Shown: in pieces, positions 23,636 to 33,822 of the stretch | How the letters are laid out: each line of letters begins with the position of its first letter | Numbering within the stretch: position 1 is the stretch's first letter | Source of the DNA: Streptomyces alboflavus | Lineage (GTDB): Bacteria > Actinomycetota > Actinomycetes > Streptomycetales > Streptomycetaceae | DNA length: 37,334 nt | Direction: 5' to 3' | Assembly (NCBI RefSeq): GCF_000716675.1 | Contig: NZ_JNXT01000071.1 | Location: forward strand, 1-37,334 | Program-made: the position numbers and the translations under genes | Notes under the pieces: generated by a model | Seen by the model: only the letters and a program-made list of their open reading frames with translations | Told to the model about the DNA's origin: nothing | The model's database searches: none

Positions 23636-24422
23636 TCACGGGGATGTCCGGGGTGCCCTGCCAGAAGCGGTAGAGGCGCTGGCCCCAGTACGTGTCCCAG
23701 TCGGTGACGCCGAGGCCGCGCAGGATCGCGTCCACCGCGTCGAAGAACACGTCGTTGACCTCCGGGATCCAGAGGATGCCGAACACCGCGAGCAGGCCGA
23801 ACGGGGCGAACGGCTCCACCTGGCGGCGGATGTTGTACGACAGCCACGGCTCGATCACTCCGTAGCCGTCCAGGCCCGGGATCGGCAGGAAGTTCAGGAT
23901 CGCCGCCGTCACCTGGAGCAGCGCCAGGAACCCGAGCGCGTACCTGAACGTGTCCGGGACGCCGTCCAGGGCGTCCAGCCAGAACGGTGCCGTGCACACG
24001 ACGGCGAACAGGACGTTCGTCAGTGGGCCCGCCGCCGAGATCAGGCTGTGCCGCCACCTGCCCTGGATGCGGCCGCGCTCGATGAACACCGCGCCGCCGG
24101 GGAGGCCGATGCCGCCCATGATCACGAACAGTACGGGCAGGACGATGCTGAGCAGCGCGTGCGTGTACTTGAGCGGGTTGAGGGTCAGGTAGCCCTTCGC
24201 GCCGATGGAGATGTCGCCGCTGTGCAGGGCTGTGCGGGCGTGTGCGTACTCGTGCAGGCACAGCGAGACGATCCAGGCCGCCGTCACGAACAGGAAGACG
24301 GCGAAGCCCGGGTTGTCCGCGAACCCGGTCCAGGCCGCCCAGCCCGAGGCCGCCGTGACCGCGGCGATCCCCAGAAAGACCGGGCTGACCCGGCGGTCGC
24401 TCCGGGTGGGGGCGGTGGTCAT
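23625..24422 (-). CDS. Site-2 protease-like membrane zinc peptidase, M50 family (265 aa)
   Basis: A polytopic intramembrane metalloprotease. SLCLHEYAHAR carries the HExxH zinc motif in a membrane helix, and NFLPIPGLDGYG carries the third ligand aspartate. GPLTNVLFAVV is the usual helix between them. There is no PDZ domain, as in the short actinobacterial group. The substrate is unknown; family members release membrane-bound regulators. ATG at 24422 has AAGGAG seven bases upstream. Confidence 0.9.
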   Translation of the reverse strand: MTTAPTRSDRRVSPVFLGIAAVTAASGWAAWTGFADNPGFAVFLFVTAAWIVSLCLHEYAHARTALHSGDISIGAKGYLTLNPLKYTHALLSIVLPVLFVIMGGIGLPGGAVFIERGRIQGRWRHSLISAAGPLTNVLFAVVCTAPFWLDALDGVPDTFRYALGFLALLQVTAAILNFLPIPGLDGYGVIEPWLSYNIRRQVEPFAPFGLLAVFGILWIPEVNDVFFDAVDAILRGLGVTDWDTYWGQRLYRFWQGTPDIPVING

Positions 24423-24968
24423 GCTGCTCCTTCGTCCGCGGAGGGGGTGCCGTTGCTGCTGGAGGCTACCTGTCCGGGGCGGCCTCAGGGGGTTGCTGTC
24501 CTTTCGCCCTCTGTCCGGTTGTGGGGCGGGGCCGCGCCGGTATGTCCGTGCTCGCGTGTGCGTCGTCGCCTACGTTCCCTGTACGCCCCTCGTGGTGGGC
24601 CGAGCTGCGCGCGGACATACCGGCACGTCCCCTCCGGTTCGGATTGCGGCGAACGGTTCGGTGGGGGTTCCCGGTTTGTCCGACTGTCCGGTGGGGGTGC
24701 CTCGTTCGTCCGACGGTTCGGTGGGGTTTCCCGCCTTGCTTTCGGTCCGGTGGGCGGCGATGCCTGCCGTCCCACCCTGTGGGCAGCTGGGCCGCCAGGG
24801 GCGATGGGGGTCCCCCCTGCTCGAGCGAAGCCGAGAGCTTGGGGGAGGGTGGGCACAGCCCCGGCCCACGGTGCCCGTGATGTGGGGGGTGGGTGTACGG
24901 CCCCCGGCCAAGTGGCGCTTCCCGGTCACGGGGGACGGGGCGGTGTGTGGGCGGGGGACAATGGGCGC
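24423..24968. other. Repeat-rich spacer upstream of the giant regulator (546 bp)
   Basis: No gene is seen. It holds a 13-base inverted repeat, GCCGGTATGTCCG at 24536-24548 and its complement at 24612-24624 with 63 bases between; 3.3 copies of a 30-base unit built on GGTTCGGTGGGGGTTCCC (24655-24754); and repeat Y copy 2. The regulator's promoter is probably in the last 90 bases but I cannot place it. Confidence 0.6.
24776..24871 (+). repeat. Dispersed repeat Y, copy 2
   Basis: Direct repeat of 19134-19230; the central 20 bases CTGCTCGAGCGAAGCCGAGA are identical. Confidence 0.8.
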
Positions 24969-27900
24969 GTGCGTTATCGCGTCCTCGGCGTGACCCGGGC
25001 CCTGCGCCCCGACGGCACCACGGTGCCCGTCGGCGGCGCACGCCTGCGCGCCCTCCTCGCCGCACTCGCCCTGCGCCCGGGCCGCGGCGTCCCCACGCCC
25101 GTCCTCGTCGACCAGGTATGGGGCACCGCACCCCCGGCCGACGCCCCCGCAGCCCTGCAGGCCCTGGTCGGCCGCCTGCGCCGCACCCTGGGCGCCGACG
25201 CGGTGGCCTCCACCGACGGTGGCTACCAGCTGTGCGTCACCCCCGACGACATAGACGCCCACCGCTTCGAGCGCCTCGTCGGCGAAGGCACCCGCGCCCT
25301 CGCCGACGGCGACCCCGCCAAGGCCGCCGCCCTCCTCGACGACGCCCTCGCCCTGTGGCACGGCGACGCCTTCGCCGACCTCCCGGACCACACGGCGGAA
25401 GCCACCCGCTGGTCCGCCCGCCGCCTCGACGCCCTCCGTGCCCGCTTCACCGCCGCCCTCGCCCTCGGCCAGGCCGAGTCCGCCCTGCCCGAACTCACCG
25501 CCCTGTGCGACGGCCACCCCCTGGACGAGCCCCTCCAGGCCCTGCGCCTGCGCGCCCTGCGCGACGTCGGTCGCGCGGCGGAGGCCCTGGCCGCCTACGA
25601 AGGCGTACGCCGCACCCTCGCCGACCGCCTCGGCGTCGACCCCGGTCCGGAACTTCGCACCCTGTATGGGGAGTTGCTTCGGCCCGGGGGGAGGAGTGGT
25701 GCAGTTGGGTCCGATGGTGGTGCGGTCCGGTCTGATGGTGGTGCAGTCGCGTCTGATGGTGGTGCGGGCGAGGGTGGGTTGGGTGGGTCTGATGGTGGTG
25801 CGGGCGCGGTTGGGTCGGGTGGGTTGGTTGGGGCAGGCAGGTCGGGCAGGTCGGGCAGGTCGGGCAGGTCGGGCAGGTCGGGCGGGGCTGTTGGGGCGGT
25901 CCGGTCTGGTGGGTCTGCTGGGTCTGCTGGGTCTGGTGGGGTGGGTGACGACGGTGTGGGTCCGGCTGGGGGTGGCGGTCTTGTCGGTGCGGACGCGGAC
26001 GGCTTGAGCCGTGGCCCGCGCTCCGGCGTGGACTACCGGAGTGCGGACACCCGGGCTGGCCGCCGTACCGGCACCAACCCCGCCCCGGGCAACCTCCGCG
26101 CCCGCCTCACCTCCTTCGTCGGGCGTACCGGCGACATCGACGCCATCCGCGACGACCTGAGCCGCGCCCGGCTCGTGACGCTGACCGGGCCCGGCGGCGC
26201 CGGCAAGACACGGCTGTCCCAGGAAGCCGCCGAGGCGGTGGGGGACATATCGGTGGACGGCGTGTGGCTCGTCGAACTCGCCCCCGTGGACGACCCCGAC
26301 GACGTACCGGAAGCCGTCCTCACCGCCCTCGGTGCCCGCGAGACCGTGCTGCGCGGCGCGGGCGCCGAAGAGCTGCGGGCCGCCGCCGAGCGGCACGCCG
26401 ACGACCCGATGGTGCGCCTCGCCGAGCACTGCGGACCGCTCCGCATGCTCCTCGTCCTCGACAACTGCGAACACGTCATCGACGCCGCCGCCCGCCTCGC
26501 CGAGCGCCTCCTCGCCGAGTGCCCGGGGCTCACCGTCCTCGCCACCAGCCGCGAACCCCTCGGCGTCCCCGGCGAGTTGGTGCGCCCCGTCGAACCCCTG
26601 CCCGAACCCTTCGCGCTGCGCCTGCTCGCCGACCGCGGCGCCGCCGCACGGCCCGGCTTCCGCATCGACGACGACGTCCGCGCCGCCGCCGAGATCTGCC
26701 GCCGCCTGGACGGCCTGCCGCTCGCCATCGAACTGGCCGCCGCCCGGCTGCGGATCCTCGCCCCGCGCCAGATAGCCGACCGCCTCGACGACCGCTTCCG
26801 TCTCCTCACCAGCGGCTCCCGCACCGTCCTGCCGCGCCAGCAGACCCTGCGCGCGGTCGTCGACTGGTCCTGGGACCTCCTCGATCCCGCCGAGCGCTCC
26901 GTCCTGCGCCGCCTCTCGGTCTTCGCCGGCGGCTGCGACCTCGCCGCCGCCGAAGCCGTCTGCGGCGCCCGGCCGGAAGGGGCGGGAGGCTTGGGAAGGC
27001 CGGGAGAGGTCGCGGAGCTGGGTGGAGTCGGAGGCGCAGGACGGGCCGCGGGGGCAGGGCTGCCGTCCGGTGAGGAGTCGGGTGGTGAAGGTGCGTTCGG
27101 GCCTGTCGATCCTCGCGACGTCGCCGGCATCCTCGGCTCCCTCGTCGACAAGTCCCTCGTCGTCGCCGCTCCCTCCGCCCACGACGGCGTGATGCGCTAC
27201 CGGCTCCTGGAGACCGTCGCCGAGTACGCCGCCGAGCGGCTCGACGAGGCGGGGGAGCGGGCCTGGGCGACCCGGGCGCACCTCGTCCACTTCCGGGAGT
27301 TCGCCCGCGTCACCGACCCGGCGCTGCGCCGCCGCGGGCAGCGCGAGGCGATCGCCGCCTTCGAGGCGGAGTACGAGAACCTGCGCACCGCGCTGCGCCA
27401 CGCCGTCGCCGCCCACGACGAGCAGGAGGCGCTGTGCCTGGTCCTGTCCCTGTCGTGGTTCTGGCTGATCCGTGATCTGCGGCAGGAGGTGCGCAACTGG
27501 TCCCGGGAGGTGGTGGCCCTCGGGCCCGACCCGTTCGCGGACCCCGTCAGGCCCGCACCGCCGCTGTACGGGCGCTGCACGGACAACCCGCCCCCGCTGT
27601 CGGGCGAGCTTCTCCAGGAGGCCCGCCGCGGCGTGCACCTCATCCAGCTGTCCTGCATGGACATGGACCCGGTGGGCTGGCACACCCCGGAGGCCGGCCG
27701 GAAGCTGCGCGCGATCCGTGACACCTACCGGCCGGGCCTGCCGCAGACCTGCCGGAGCCCGGGCAACCTGTGGTTCTTCGCCGTCCTGATGGCGGGGGAC
27801 GTGGACCGGCTGCGCCAGGTCGTCGACTCGACCGTCGCCTCCTGCCGTGAGCTCGGCCTCGACTGGGAGCTCGCGTCCGCCCTCCAGCAGCGCGCCAACA

Positions 27901-28739
27901 TCCTCGCCAACCGTGCCGACTGGGCCGGGGACGCCGTGAGCGACGCCGACGAGGCCCTGGAGATCTGCACCCGCATCGGTGACTCCTTCGGCGCGGCCGA
28001 GGCCCTGTCGTCGCGCGGCGAGGCCCATGAGCGGCGCGGTGAGTACCTGCTGGCGGCCGAGGACTTCCAGGCCGCGATGGACCACGCGGAGGACGTCGGC
28101 GCACGGGCCCAGGTGTCGCTGCTCAGCGCCCGGCTCGGCACGGTCCTCATCGAGGCGGGGCAGGGGGAGCGCGGCGAGGCCCTGCTGCGGCAGGTGATCG
28201 ACGACAGCGGCAGCCGGCTGAACGGGGCGCTGCCCGCCGCCCGGCTCTTCCTCGTCGGCCTGCTCGGCCGCACCGGCCGCGTGGCCGAGGCGCGCGAGCA
28301 ACTGGTGATCCTGCGCGAGGAGTTCGCGGTCTTCGGCTTCGCTCTCTTCGAGGGCTTCCTGCTCGGTTCGCACGCCTGGCTCGACACCCTCGACGGCCAG
28401 TACGAGCGCGGGCTCGGTCAGGCCCTCGAAGCCGCGGAGAGGGCCGCCGAGCCCTTGGCGCAGATCGTCGCCCCGCAGCTGCTCTCCGTCCATCTGGCGA
28501 CCGTGGCCCGCGCCCTCGCCTCCTACGACACCGGCCGCGCCGCGGCCGCCGCCCGGCTGATCGCCGTGGCCGACGCCCGGCTGCCGCCCGGCCATGTACC
28601 CGTCGCCATGGAGCGGGAGGTCCGCCGTGCCGCCGAGCGGACGGTCCGCGCGGTCCTCGGCGACGCGGCCTACGCCGTCGCGTACGCCGAAGGCGACGGC
28701 CTCTCCTGGGAGGAAGCCGTCGCCTCGGCGAGGCTGTGA
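24969..28739 (+). CDS. AfsR/SARP-like transcriptional regulator with NB-ARC and TPR regions (1256 aa)
   Basis: Residues 1-90 form an OmpR-type winged helix (LRALLAALALRPGRGV and LVDQVWG), and about 95-235 a BTAD domain (ALALWHGDAFADL, RLGVDPGPELRTLY). A low-complexity Gly/Ser/Arg linker runs to about 355. An NTPase starts at SFVGRTGDID, with Walker A TGPGGAGKTRL near 405 and MLLVLDNCEHV near 495. A helical-repeat C-terminal half follows (about 740-1256). This is the large AfsR-like type, which usually activates secondary metabolism in response to a signal, but no cluster is adjacent. GTG at 24969 is chosen as VRYRVLGV starts the domain exactly. A second short Gly-rich insert lies near 675-710. 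The linker DNA is a G-rich repeat. Confidence 0.85.
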   Translation: MRYRVLGVTRALRPDGTTVPVGGARLRALLAALALRPGRGVPTPVLVDQVWGTAPPADAPAALQALVGRLRRTLGADAVASTDGGYQLCVTPDDIDAHRFERLVGEGTRALADGDPAKAAALLDDALALWHGDAFADLPDHTAEATRWSARRLDALRARFTAALALGQAESALPELTALCDGHPLDEPLQALRLRALRDVGRAAEALAAYEGVRRTLADRLGVDPGPELRTLYGELLRPGGRSGAVGSDGGAVRSDGGAVASDGGAGEGGLGGSDGGAGAVGSGGLVGAGRSGRSGRSGRSGRSGGAVGAVRSGGSAGSAGSGGVGDDGVGPAGGGGLVGADADGLSRGPRSGVDYRSADTRAGRRTGTNPAPGNLRARLTSFVGRTGDIDAIRDDLSRARLVTLTGPGGAGKTRLSQEAAEAVGDISVDGVWLVELAPVDDPDDVPEAVLTALGARETVLRGAGAEELRAAAERHADDPMVRLAEHCGPLRMLLVLDNCEHVIDAAARLAERLLAECPGLTVLATSREPLGVPGELVRPVEPLPEPFALRLLADRGAAARPGFRIDDDVRAAAEICRRLDGLPLAIELAAARLRILAPRQIADRLDDRFRLLTSGSRTVLPRQQTLRAVVDWSWDLLDPAERSVLRRLSVFAGGCDLAAAEAVCGARPEGAGGLGRPGEVAELGGVGGAGRAAGAGLPSGEESGGEGAFGPVDPRDVAGILGSLVDKSLVVAAPSAHDGVMRYRLLETVAEYAAERLDEAGERAWATRAHLVHFREFARVTDPALRRRGQREAIAAFEAEYENLRTALRHAVAAHDEQEALCLVLSLSWFWLIRDLRQEVRNWSREVVALGPDPFADPVRPAPPLYGRCTDNPPPLSGELLQEARRGVHLIQLSCMDMDPVGWHTPEAGRKLRAIRDTYRPGLPQTCRSPGNLWFFAVLMAGDVDRLRQVVDSTVASCRELGLDWELASALQQRANILANRADWAGDAVSDADEALEICTRIGDSFGAAEALSSRGEAHERRGEYLLAAEDFQAAMDHAEDVGARAQVSLLSARLGTVLIEAGQGERGEALLRQVIDDSGSRLNGALPAARLFLVGLLGRTGRVAEAREQLVILREEFAVFGFALFEGFLLGSHAWLDTLDGQYERGLGQALEAAERAAEPLAQIVAPQLLSVHLATVARALASYDTGRAAAAARLIAVADARLPPGHVPVAMEREVRRAAERTVRAVLGDAAYAVAYAEGDGLSWEEAVASARL
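25684..26005 (+). repeat. G-rich repeat tract encoding the regulator's linker
   Basis: Within the gene, about 320 bases consist of G- and T-rich direct repeats: several TCTGATGGTGGTGC units, five perfect GCAGGTCGG nine-mers and GTCTGCTGG units. Glycine is coded mostly by GGT and GGG, unlike flanking GGC. All units are multiples of three, so length changes keep the frame. Confidence 0.8.
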
Positions 28740-28743
28740 CCAC

Positions 28744-28784
28744 GGGCCGCGTCGCTGCGGCCCCGGGCCGCGCTCGGGCGCGGC
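28744..28784. terminator. Tandem hairpins between the regulator and the DrrB-type gene
   Basis: GGGCCGC/GCGGCCC (28744-28763) and GCCGCGC/GCGCGGC (28767-28784) lie in the 52-base gap of two convergent genes. Confidence 0.6.
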
Positions 28785-28791
28785 GTCCGCG

Positions 28792-29645
28792 TCACGTCCT
28801 GGTGCGGAACTTGTGGATCGCGATCGGCGCCATGACGCCCGTCATCACCACCGACCAGATGAGCGTCACCCACACGTCGTGGGCGACCGGAGTGCCTCCG
28901 TTCATCAGACCGCGGGAGGCGTCGGCGAGCGACGACAGCGGGTTGTAGTCCGTGAACGCCTGGAGCCAGCCGGGCATGGACGTCGTCGGCGCGAAGATGG
29001 ACGAGCCGAACTGCAGCGGCATCAGGACCAGGAAGCCCATGCCCTGGATGGCCTGGGCGCTCTTCATGACGACACCCATGGTGAGGAAGATCCACATCAG
29101 GCCCACGCCGAAGGCCAGGGCGAGGCCCACGGACGCGAGCAGACCCGGGACGCTCTCCACGGAGAAGCCGATGATCAGGGCGACGGCCAGCAGGATCGCC
29201 GTGGCGATCAGCATCCGCAGGAGCTCGACCACGATCTTGGCGGTCATCACGGAGGAGCGGCTGATCGGCAGGGACCGGAAGCGGTCCATGACGCCGGTCT
29301 GGAAGTCCTGGTTGAAGCCGGTGCCCACGCCCATGGCCATGTTCATCCCCGTCATGGCCATCAGGCCGGGGATCGCGTACTGGATGTACTCGTCGCGGCC
29401 GCCGCCGAGGGACTGGCCGACGGAGCCGCCGAAGACGTACACGAACAGCAGGGTGAAGATGATCGGCATCAGGACGGCGTCGAGCATCGACTCGGCGTCC
29501 TGCTTGATCCACAGCAGGTTGCGGCGGACCAGCGCGCCGGTGTGCCGCACGTGCGCGCGCAGGCTGATGCGGGTGTCCGGCTCGGTCCTGGCCTCGGGGC
29601 GTCGCTGCTCGGGCGGCGCGGCGGGCGCCTTGACGGTGGTGGTGC

Positions 29646-29649
<4 letters not shown>
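28792..29649 (-). CDS. ABC-2 type exporter permease, DrrB-like (285 aa)
   Basis: A six-helix membrane subunit that pairs with the ATPase at 29646. After a 40-residue cytoplasmic start come ALVRRNLLWIKQDAESMLDAV and the ABC-2 motif GFLVLMPLQFGSSIFAP with MPGWLQAFTDYNPLS, typical of daunorubicin-exporter-like permeases. ATG at 29649 overlaps the ATPase stop as ATGA, so they are translationally coupled. Substrate unknown, likely a hydrophobic drug-like compound or lipid. Confidence 0.9.
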
Positions 29650-30680
<1,031 letters not shown>

Positions 30681-30982
30681 GCCGTACATGAGAGCAGGCG
30701 CCACCGACAATCCACCGACAGCCGACCGACAGGGGTGCCGAGCGGGGGGTGCCCGCTGGGAGGCCGCCCTCGTGGACGAGTGTGGAGGAACCCCCGCGAA
30801 GCGGTGTGAGCCGCCCGCGAAAGCGGAGTGGCGCGATATCGACTGCGGCAACCCGGACAGCCCGGGAGGAGGCGGGCAGCCCGCCGACGGGGGACGGTCG
30901 GCGGGCTGCCGTTGGTGCCGCGATGGTCCTGTCGGCCGTGAGGCCCGGGGCACGTCGTGCCGGGGCCGCACGGCCGGGGGCG
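30681..30982. other. Spacer upstream of the DrrA-type gene and downstream of panB (302 bp)
   Basis: It contains the panB terminator and presumably the exporter promoter. No gene or other clear structure is seen. Confidence 0.5.
30875..30910 (-). terminator. panB terminator
   Basis: A perfect 14-pair stem (GGCAGCCCGCCGAC with GTCGGCGGGCTGCC) around an eight-base loop, 73 bases after the panB stop. Confidence 0.8.
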
Positions 30983-31864
30983 TCAGTGGACCGCGTGCTC
31001 CGCGGCCGGGAACGCGCCGCCCACCACGTCCTCGGCGAACGCCTTCGCGGCGTCGCCCATGACGCCGCGCAGGTTCGCGTACTGCTTCACGAAGCGCGGC
31101 ATCTTGCCTCCGGTCAGGCCCAGCATGTCGGTCCACACCAGGACCTGGGCGTCGCAGTCGGCGCCCGCGCCGATGCCCACGGTCGGGATGTGCAGGGACC
31201 GGGTGACCTCGGCGGCCAGCTCGGCCGGTACGAGTTCGAGCACCACCGCGAAGGCGCCCGCGGCCTCGGCCGACTTGGCGTCCCGCAGCAGTTGCTGGGC
31301 CGCCTCCTCGCCGCGGCCCTGGACGCGGTAGCCCATGGTGTTCACGGACTGCGGGGTCAGGCCCAGATGGGACATCACGGGGATGCCGGACTGCACGAGC
31401 AGCTCGGTCTGGGCCAGCGAGCGCTCACCGCCCTCCAGCTTCACCGCGCCCACACCGGCCTCCTTGACCAGGCGCGTCGCGGACCTGAGCGCCTGGACGG
31501 GGCCCTCCTGGTATGAACCGAAGGGCAGGTCGGCGACGATCAGGGCGCGGCTCGTGCCGCGCACGACGGCCGCGGACAGGACGGCCATCTCGTCGAGGGT
31601 CACGGGCACGGTCGTCTCGTACCCCAGGTGGCAGTTGCCCGCCGAGTCGCCGACGAGCATGACCGGGATGCCGGCCTCGTCGAAGACGGACGCGGTCATC
31701 GCGTCGTACGCGGTGAGCATGGGCCACTTCTCGCCGCGCTCCTTGGCGGCGGTGATGTCGCGGACGGTGATGCGGCGTGTGCCCTTGCCGCCGTACAGCG
31801 CCTTGCTGCTGTCGGGGGCCCGCTCCTTGGGGGCGGGGCTCTGGGCAGCCGAAAGCTGCGTCAT
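30983..31864 (-). CDS. panB: 3-methyl-2-oxobutanoate hydroxymethyltransferase (293 aa)
   Basis: Makes ketopantoate from 2-oxoisovalerate and methylene-tetrahydrofolate, the first committed step to pantothenate and CoA. It is a TIM barrel with MLTAYDAMTASVFDEAGIPVMLVGDS near the start (the DS pair binds magnesium), then VIADLPFGSY, AVKLEGGE, PVMSHLGLTPQSVN, ELVPAEL for the catalytic glutamate, and TVGIGAGADCDAQVLV. About 20 extra N-terminal residues are seen. ATG at 31864 has AAGGAG upstream. It stands alone, with no panC or panD nearby. Confidence 0.95.
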   Translation of the reverse strand: MTQLSAAQSPAPKERAPDSSKALYGGKGTRRITVRDITAAKERGEKWPMLTAYDAMTASVFDEAGIPVMLVGDSAGNCHLGYETTVPVTLDEMAVLSAAVVRGTSRALIVADLPFGSYQEGPVQALRSATRLVKEAGVGAVKLEGGERSLAQTELLVQSGIPVMSHLGLTPQSVNTMGYRVQGRGEEAAQQLLRDAKSAEAAGAFAVVLELVPAELAAEVTRSLHIPTVGIGAGADCDAQVLVWTDMLGLTGGKMPRFVKQYANLRGVMGDAAKAFAEDVVGGAFPAAEHAVH

Positions 31865-32072
31865 CGCAACGGCTCCTTCTGTCGTCTCGAGGCGCCCTGA
31901 CGGCGTCCCCGGATCACGTCCATGGTGGCATCGCGTGCCGCCCGGAGGCTAGGGGGTGTTCTTTCGGCCAATCCCGGCCCGGCTGTGGACGCGGCGGGGT
32001 GCGGGGGCGCGGAGGCATTGGTTCCGGGCGGTGGACCGGAAAGAGCGCGTAAAGGCTTCCCCATCCTTTTCA

Positions 32073-32091
32073 ATACGAGACGGTCTCGTAT
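32073..32091. promoter_or_regulatory. TetR operator upstream of the EmrB/QacA exporter
   Basis: A perfect 19-base palindrome, ATACGAGAC, G, GTCTCGTAT. It overlaps the expected -35 region of a promoter whose -10 would be TAGGGT (32103-32108), eight bases from the ATG, hinting at a leaderless mRNA. Confidence 0.8.
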
Positions 32092-32115
32092 CGAAATGTA
32101 CCTAGGGTGGAAGCC

Positions 32116-33717
32116 ATGACCACACCTGCCGTCCCCGACGCGCCCCGGATACCGGAGGCGGTGCACCGCCGTCGCTGGGCGATCCTCGGCGTCCTCATGC
32201 TGAGCCTGCTCATCGTCGTCCTGGACAACTCGATCCTGAACGTCGCCATCAAGACCATCTCGACCCCCGAGCCCACCGGCCTCGGCGCCACCCAGGGCGA
32301 GCTCGAGTGGGCCATCAACTCCTACACGCTCGTCTTCGCCGGACTGCTCTTCACCGCGGGCCTGCTCGGCGACCGCCTCGGCCGCAAGAAGGTGCTGCTC
32401 GCCGGGCTCGCCGTCTTCGGCATCGGCTCCGCGCTCGCCGCCCAGTCCGGGTCGCCCGCCGAACTCATCGGCTTCCGCGGCCTGATGGGGCTCGGCGCCG
32501 CCTTCGTGATGCCCGCGACCCTCGCCGTCCTCATGCACGTCTTCGAGCGCGAGGAGCAGCCCAAGGCCATCGGCATCTGGGCCGCGGGCGTCGGCCTCGC
32601 CGTCGCGATCGGGCCCATCACCGGCGGTGTCCTCCTCGACCACTTCTGGTGGGGCTCGGTCTTCCTCATCAACGTGCCGATCGTGATCGTCGCCATCGGC
32701 CTGATGATCGTGCTCGTCCCCGACTCCAAGGATCCGAAGCCGGGCCGCATCGACCTCGTCGGCGTCGTGCTCTCCGTCGTCGGCCTGGTGCTGCTCGTCT
32801 ACGGCATCATCAAGGGCGGCCAGCTCGCCGACTTCACCGACCCCACGGCCCTCGCCACGATCCTCGCGGGCCTGGCCGTGCTCGTCGGCTTCGTCTGGTA
32901 CGAGAAGCGCAGCGACCACCCGTCCATCGACATCTCGTACTTCAAGAACCGCGTCTTCTCCGCGGCCATCACCGCCATCGCGCTGGTCTTCTTCGCGCTG
33001 ATGGGCGTCACGTTCTTCGCCGTCTTCTACACCCAGAGCGTGCGCGGGTACTCGCCGCTGGAGACCGGGCTGCTCATGCTGCCGCTCGCCGTCGCCCAGC
33101 TGATCTTCGCGCCGCGCGCCCGGCTCGTCGTCGACCGCTTCGGGGTGCGGGCCGTGTGCGCGGGCGGTCTCACGGTGATCACCCTCACGCTCGTCGCCTT
33201 CACGCTCCTCGACGCCGACACGCCCATCTGGGTCATGGAGGTCATCTTCTTCTTCATGGGCGCGGGCATGGCGCACATCATGACGCCCACCAGCGTCGTC
33301 ATCATGCAGGCCCTGCCCCGTGAGAAGGCGGGCTCCGCGTCCGCCCTCAGCAACACCTTCCGGCAGGTCGGCGGGGCGCTCGGCATCGCCGTCCTCGGGT
33401 CCGTGCTCTCCGCGGCCTACCGCGGGGGTGTCGAGGACGAGCTCAAGGTGCTGCCGCCCGGGGCGCGGCACACCGCGGGGGAGTCCATCGAGGCGACGCT
33501 CGGGGTGGCCGGGCGGCTCGGCGGGCGGGGGGAGGCACTGGTCTCCGCGGCCAACGACTCGTTCCTGCACGCCATGCACATCACCGCGCTGTGCGGCGCG
33601 GGCGTCGCCCTGGTGGGCGTGCTCGTGGTGTCCCTCTACCTGCCCGGCAAGCCGCCGAAGGAGAAGCTGACCTCGACGGACGCTCCCGCCCCCGACCGGG
33701 TGGGCGCCGACCGCTGA
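32116..33717 (+). CDS. MFS drug exporter, EmrB/QacA (DHA2) family (533 aa)
   Basis: A 14-helix proton antiporter. [15 protein letters not shown] in helix 1, [28 protein letters not shown] across helices 2-3 and [21 protein letters not shown] in helix 4 are family marks; [21 protein letters not shown] near helix 13 is too. A long loop after residue 435 precedes the last helix. ATG at 32116 is chosen (a GTG three codons earlier is possible). The TetR gene downstream, 105 bases from the stop and on the same strand, probably encodes its repressor. Confidence 0.93.
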   Translation: MTTPAVPDAPRIPEAVHRRRWAILGVLMLSLLIVVLDNSILNVAIKTISTPEPTGLGATQGELEWAINSYTLVFAGLLFTAGLLGDRLGRKKVLLAGLAVFGIGSALAAQSGSPAELIGFRGLMGLGAAFVMPATLAVLMHVFEREEQPKAIGIWAAGVGLAVAIGPITGGVLLDHFWWGSVFLINVPIVIVAIGLMIVLVPDSKDPKPGRIDLVGVVLSVVGLVLLVYGIIKGGQLADFTDPTALATILAGLAVLVGFVWYEKRSDHPSIDISYFKNRVFSAAITAIALVFFALMGVTFFAVFYTQSVRGYSPLETGLLMLPLAVAQLIFAPRARLVVDRFGVRAVCAGGLTVITLTLVAFTLLDADTPIWVMEVIFFFMGAGMAHIMTPTSVVIMQALPREKAGSASALSNTFRQVGGALGIAVLGSVLSAAYRGGVEDELKVLPPGARHTAGESIEATLGVAGRLGGRGEALVSAANDSFLHAMHITALCGAGVALVGVLVVSLYLPGKPPKEKLTSTDAPAPDRVGADR

Positions 33718-33759
33718 GGCACCGCCCCGGGCCGGTGGCGCCGTGCGGACGGCGGTGCC
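33718..33759 (+). terminator. Hairpin between exporter and tetR
   Basis: GGCACCGCC and GGCGGTGCC pair perfectly around 24 bases, starting right at the exporter stop. It may be a partial terminator that lowers tetR expression. Confidence 0.5.
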
Positions 33760-33822
33760 CTGGCCCCGCGACGCGGACCAGGGAGAATGCGGGGGACGCA
33801 GACCGCAGAGGAGTCGAACATC

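Noticed and set aside
24048..24968. Upstream extension of the giant regulator by about 300 codons
   Set aside because: The frame is merely open in GC-rich DNA; it runs antisense to the peptidase gene and across repeats, while the winged-helix domain begins exactly at the GTG at 24969.
25684..26005. CRISPR-like array
   Set aside because: Repeat units are 9-15 bases, contiguous and in frame with a gene; there are no spacers and no cas genes.
24570..28595. A 1341-codon open frame antisense to the regulator
   Set aside because: It shows the Gly/Arg/Ala/Pro bias of a shadow frame, and the opposite strand has clear domains over the same bases.
33787..33822. Earlier ATG start of the second TetR gene
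   Set aside because: Its only ribosome-site-like bases are too near the ATG, whereas GTG 33823 has GAGGAG at a usable distance.
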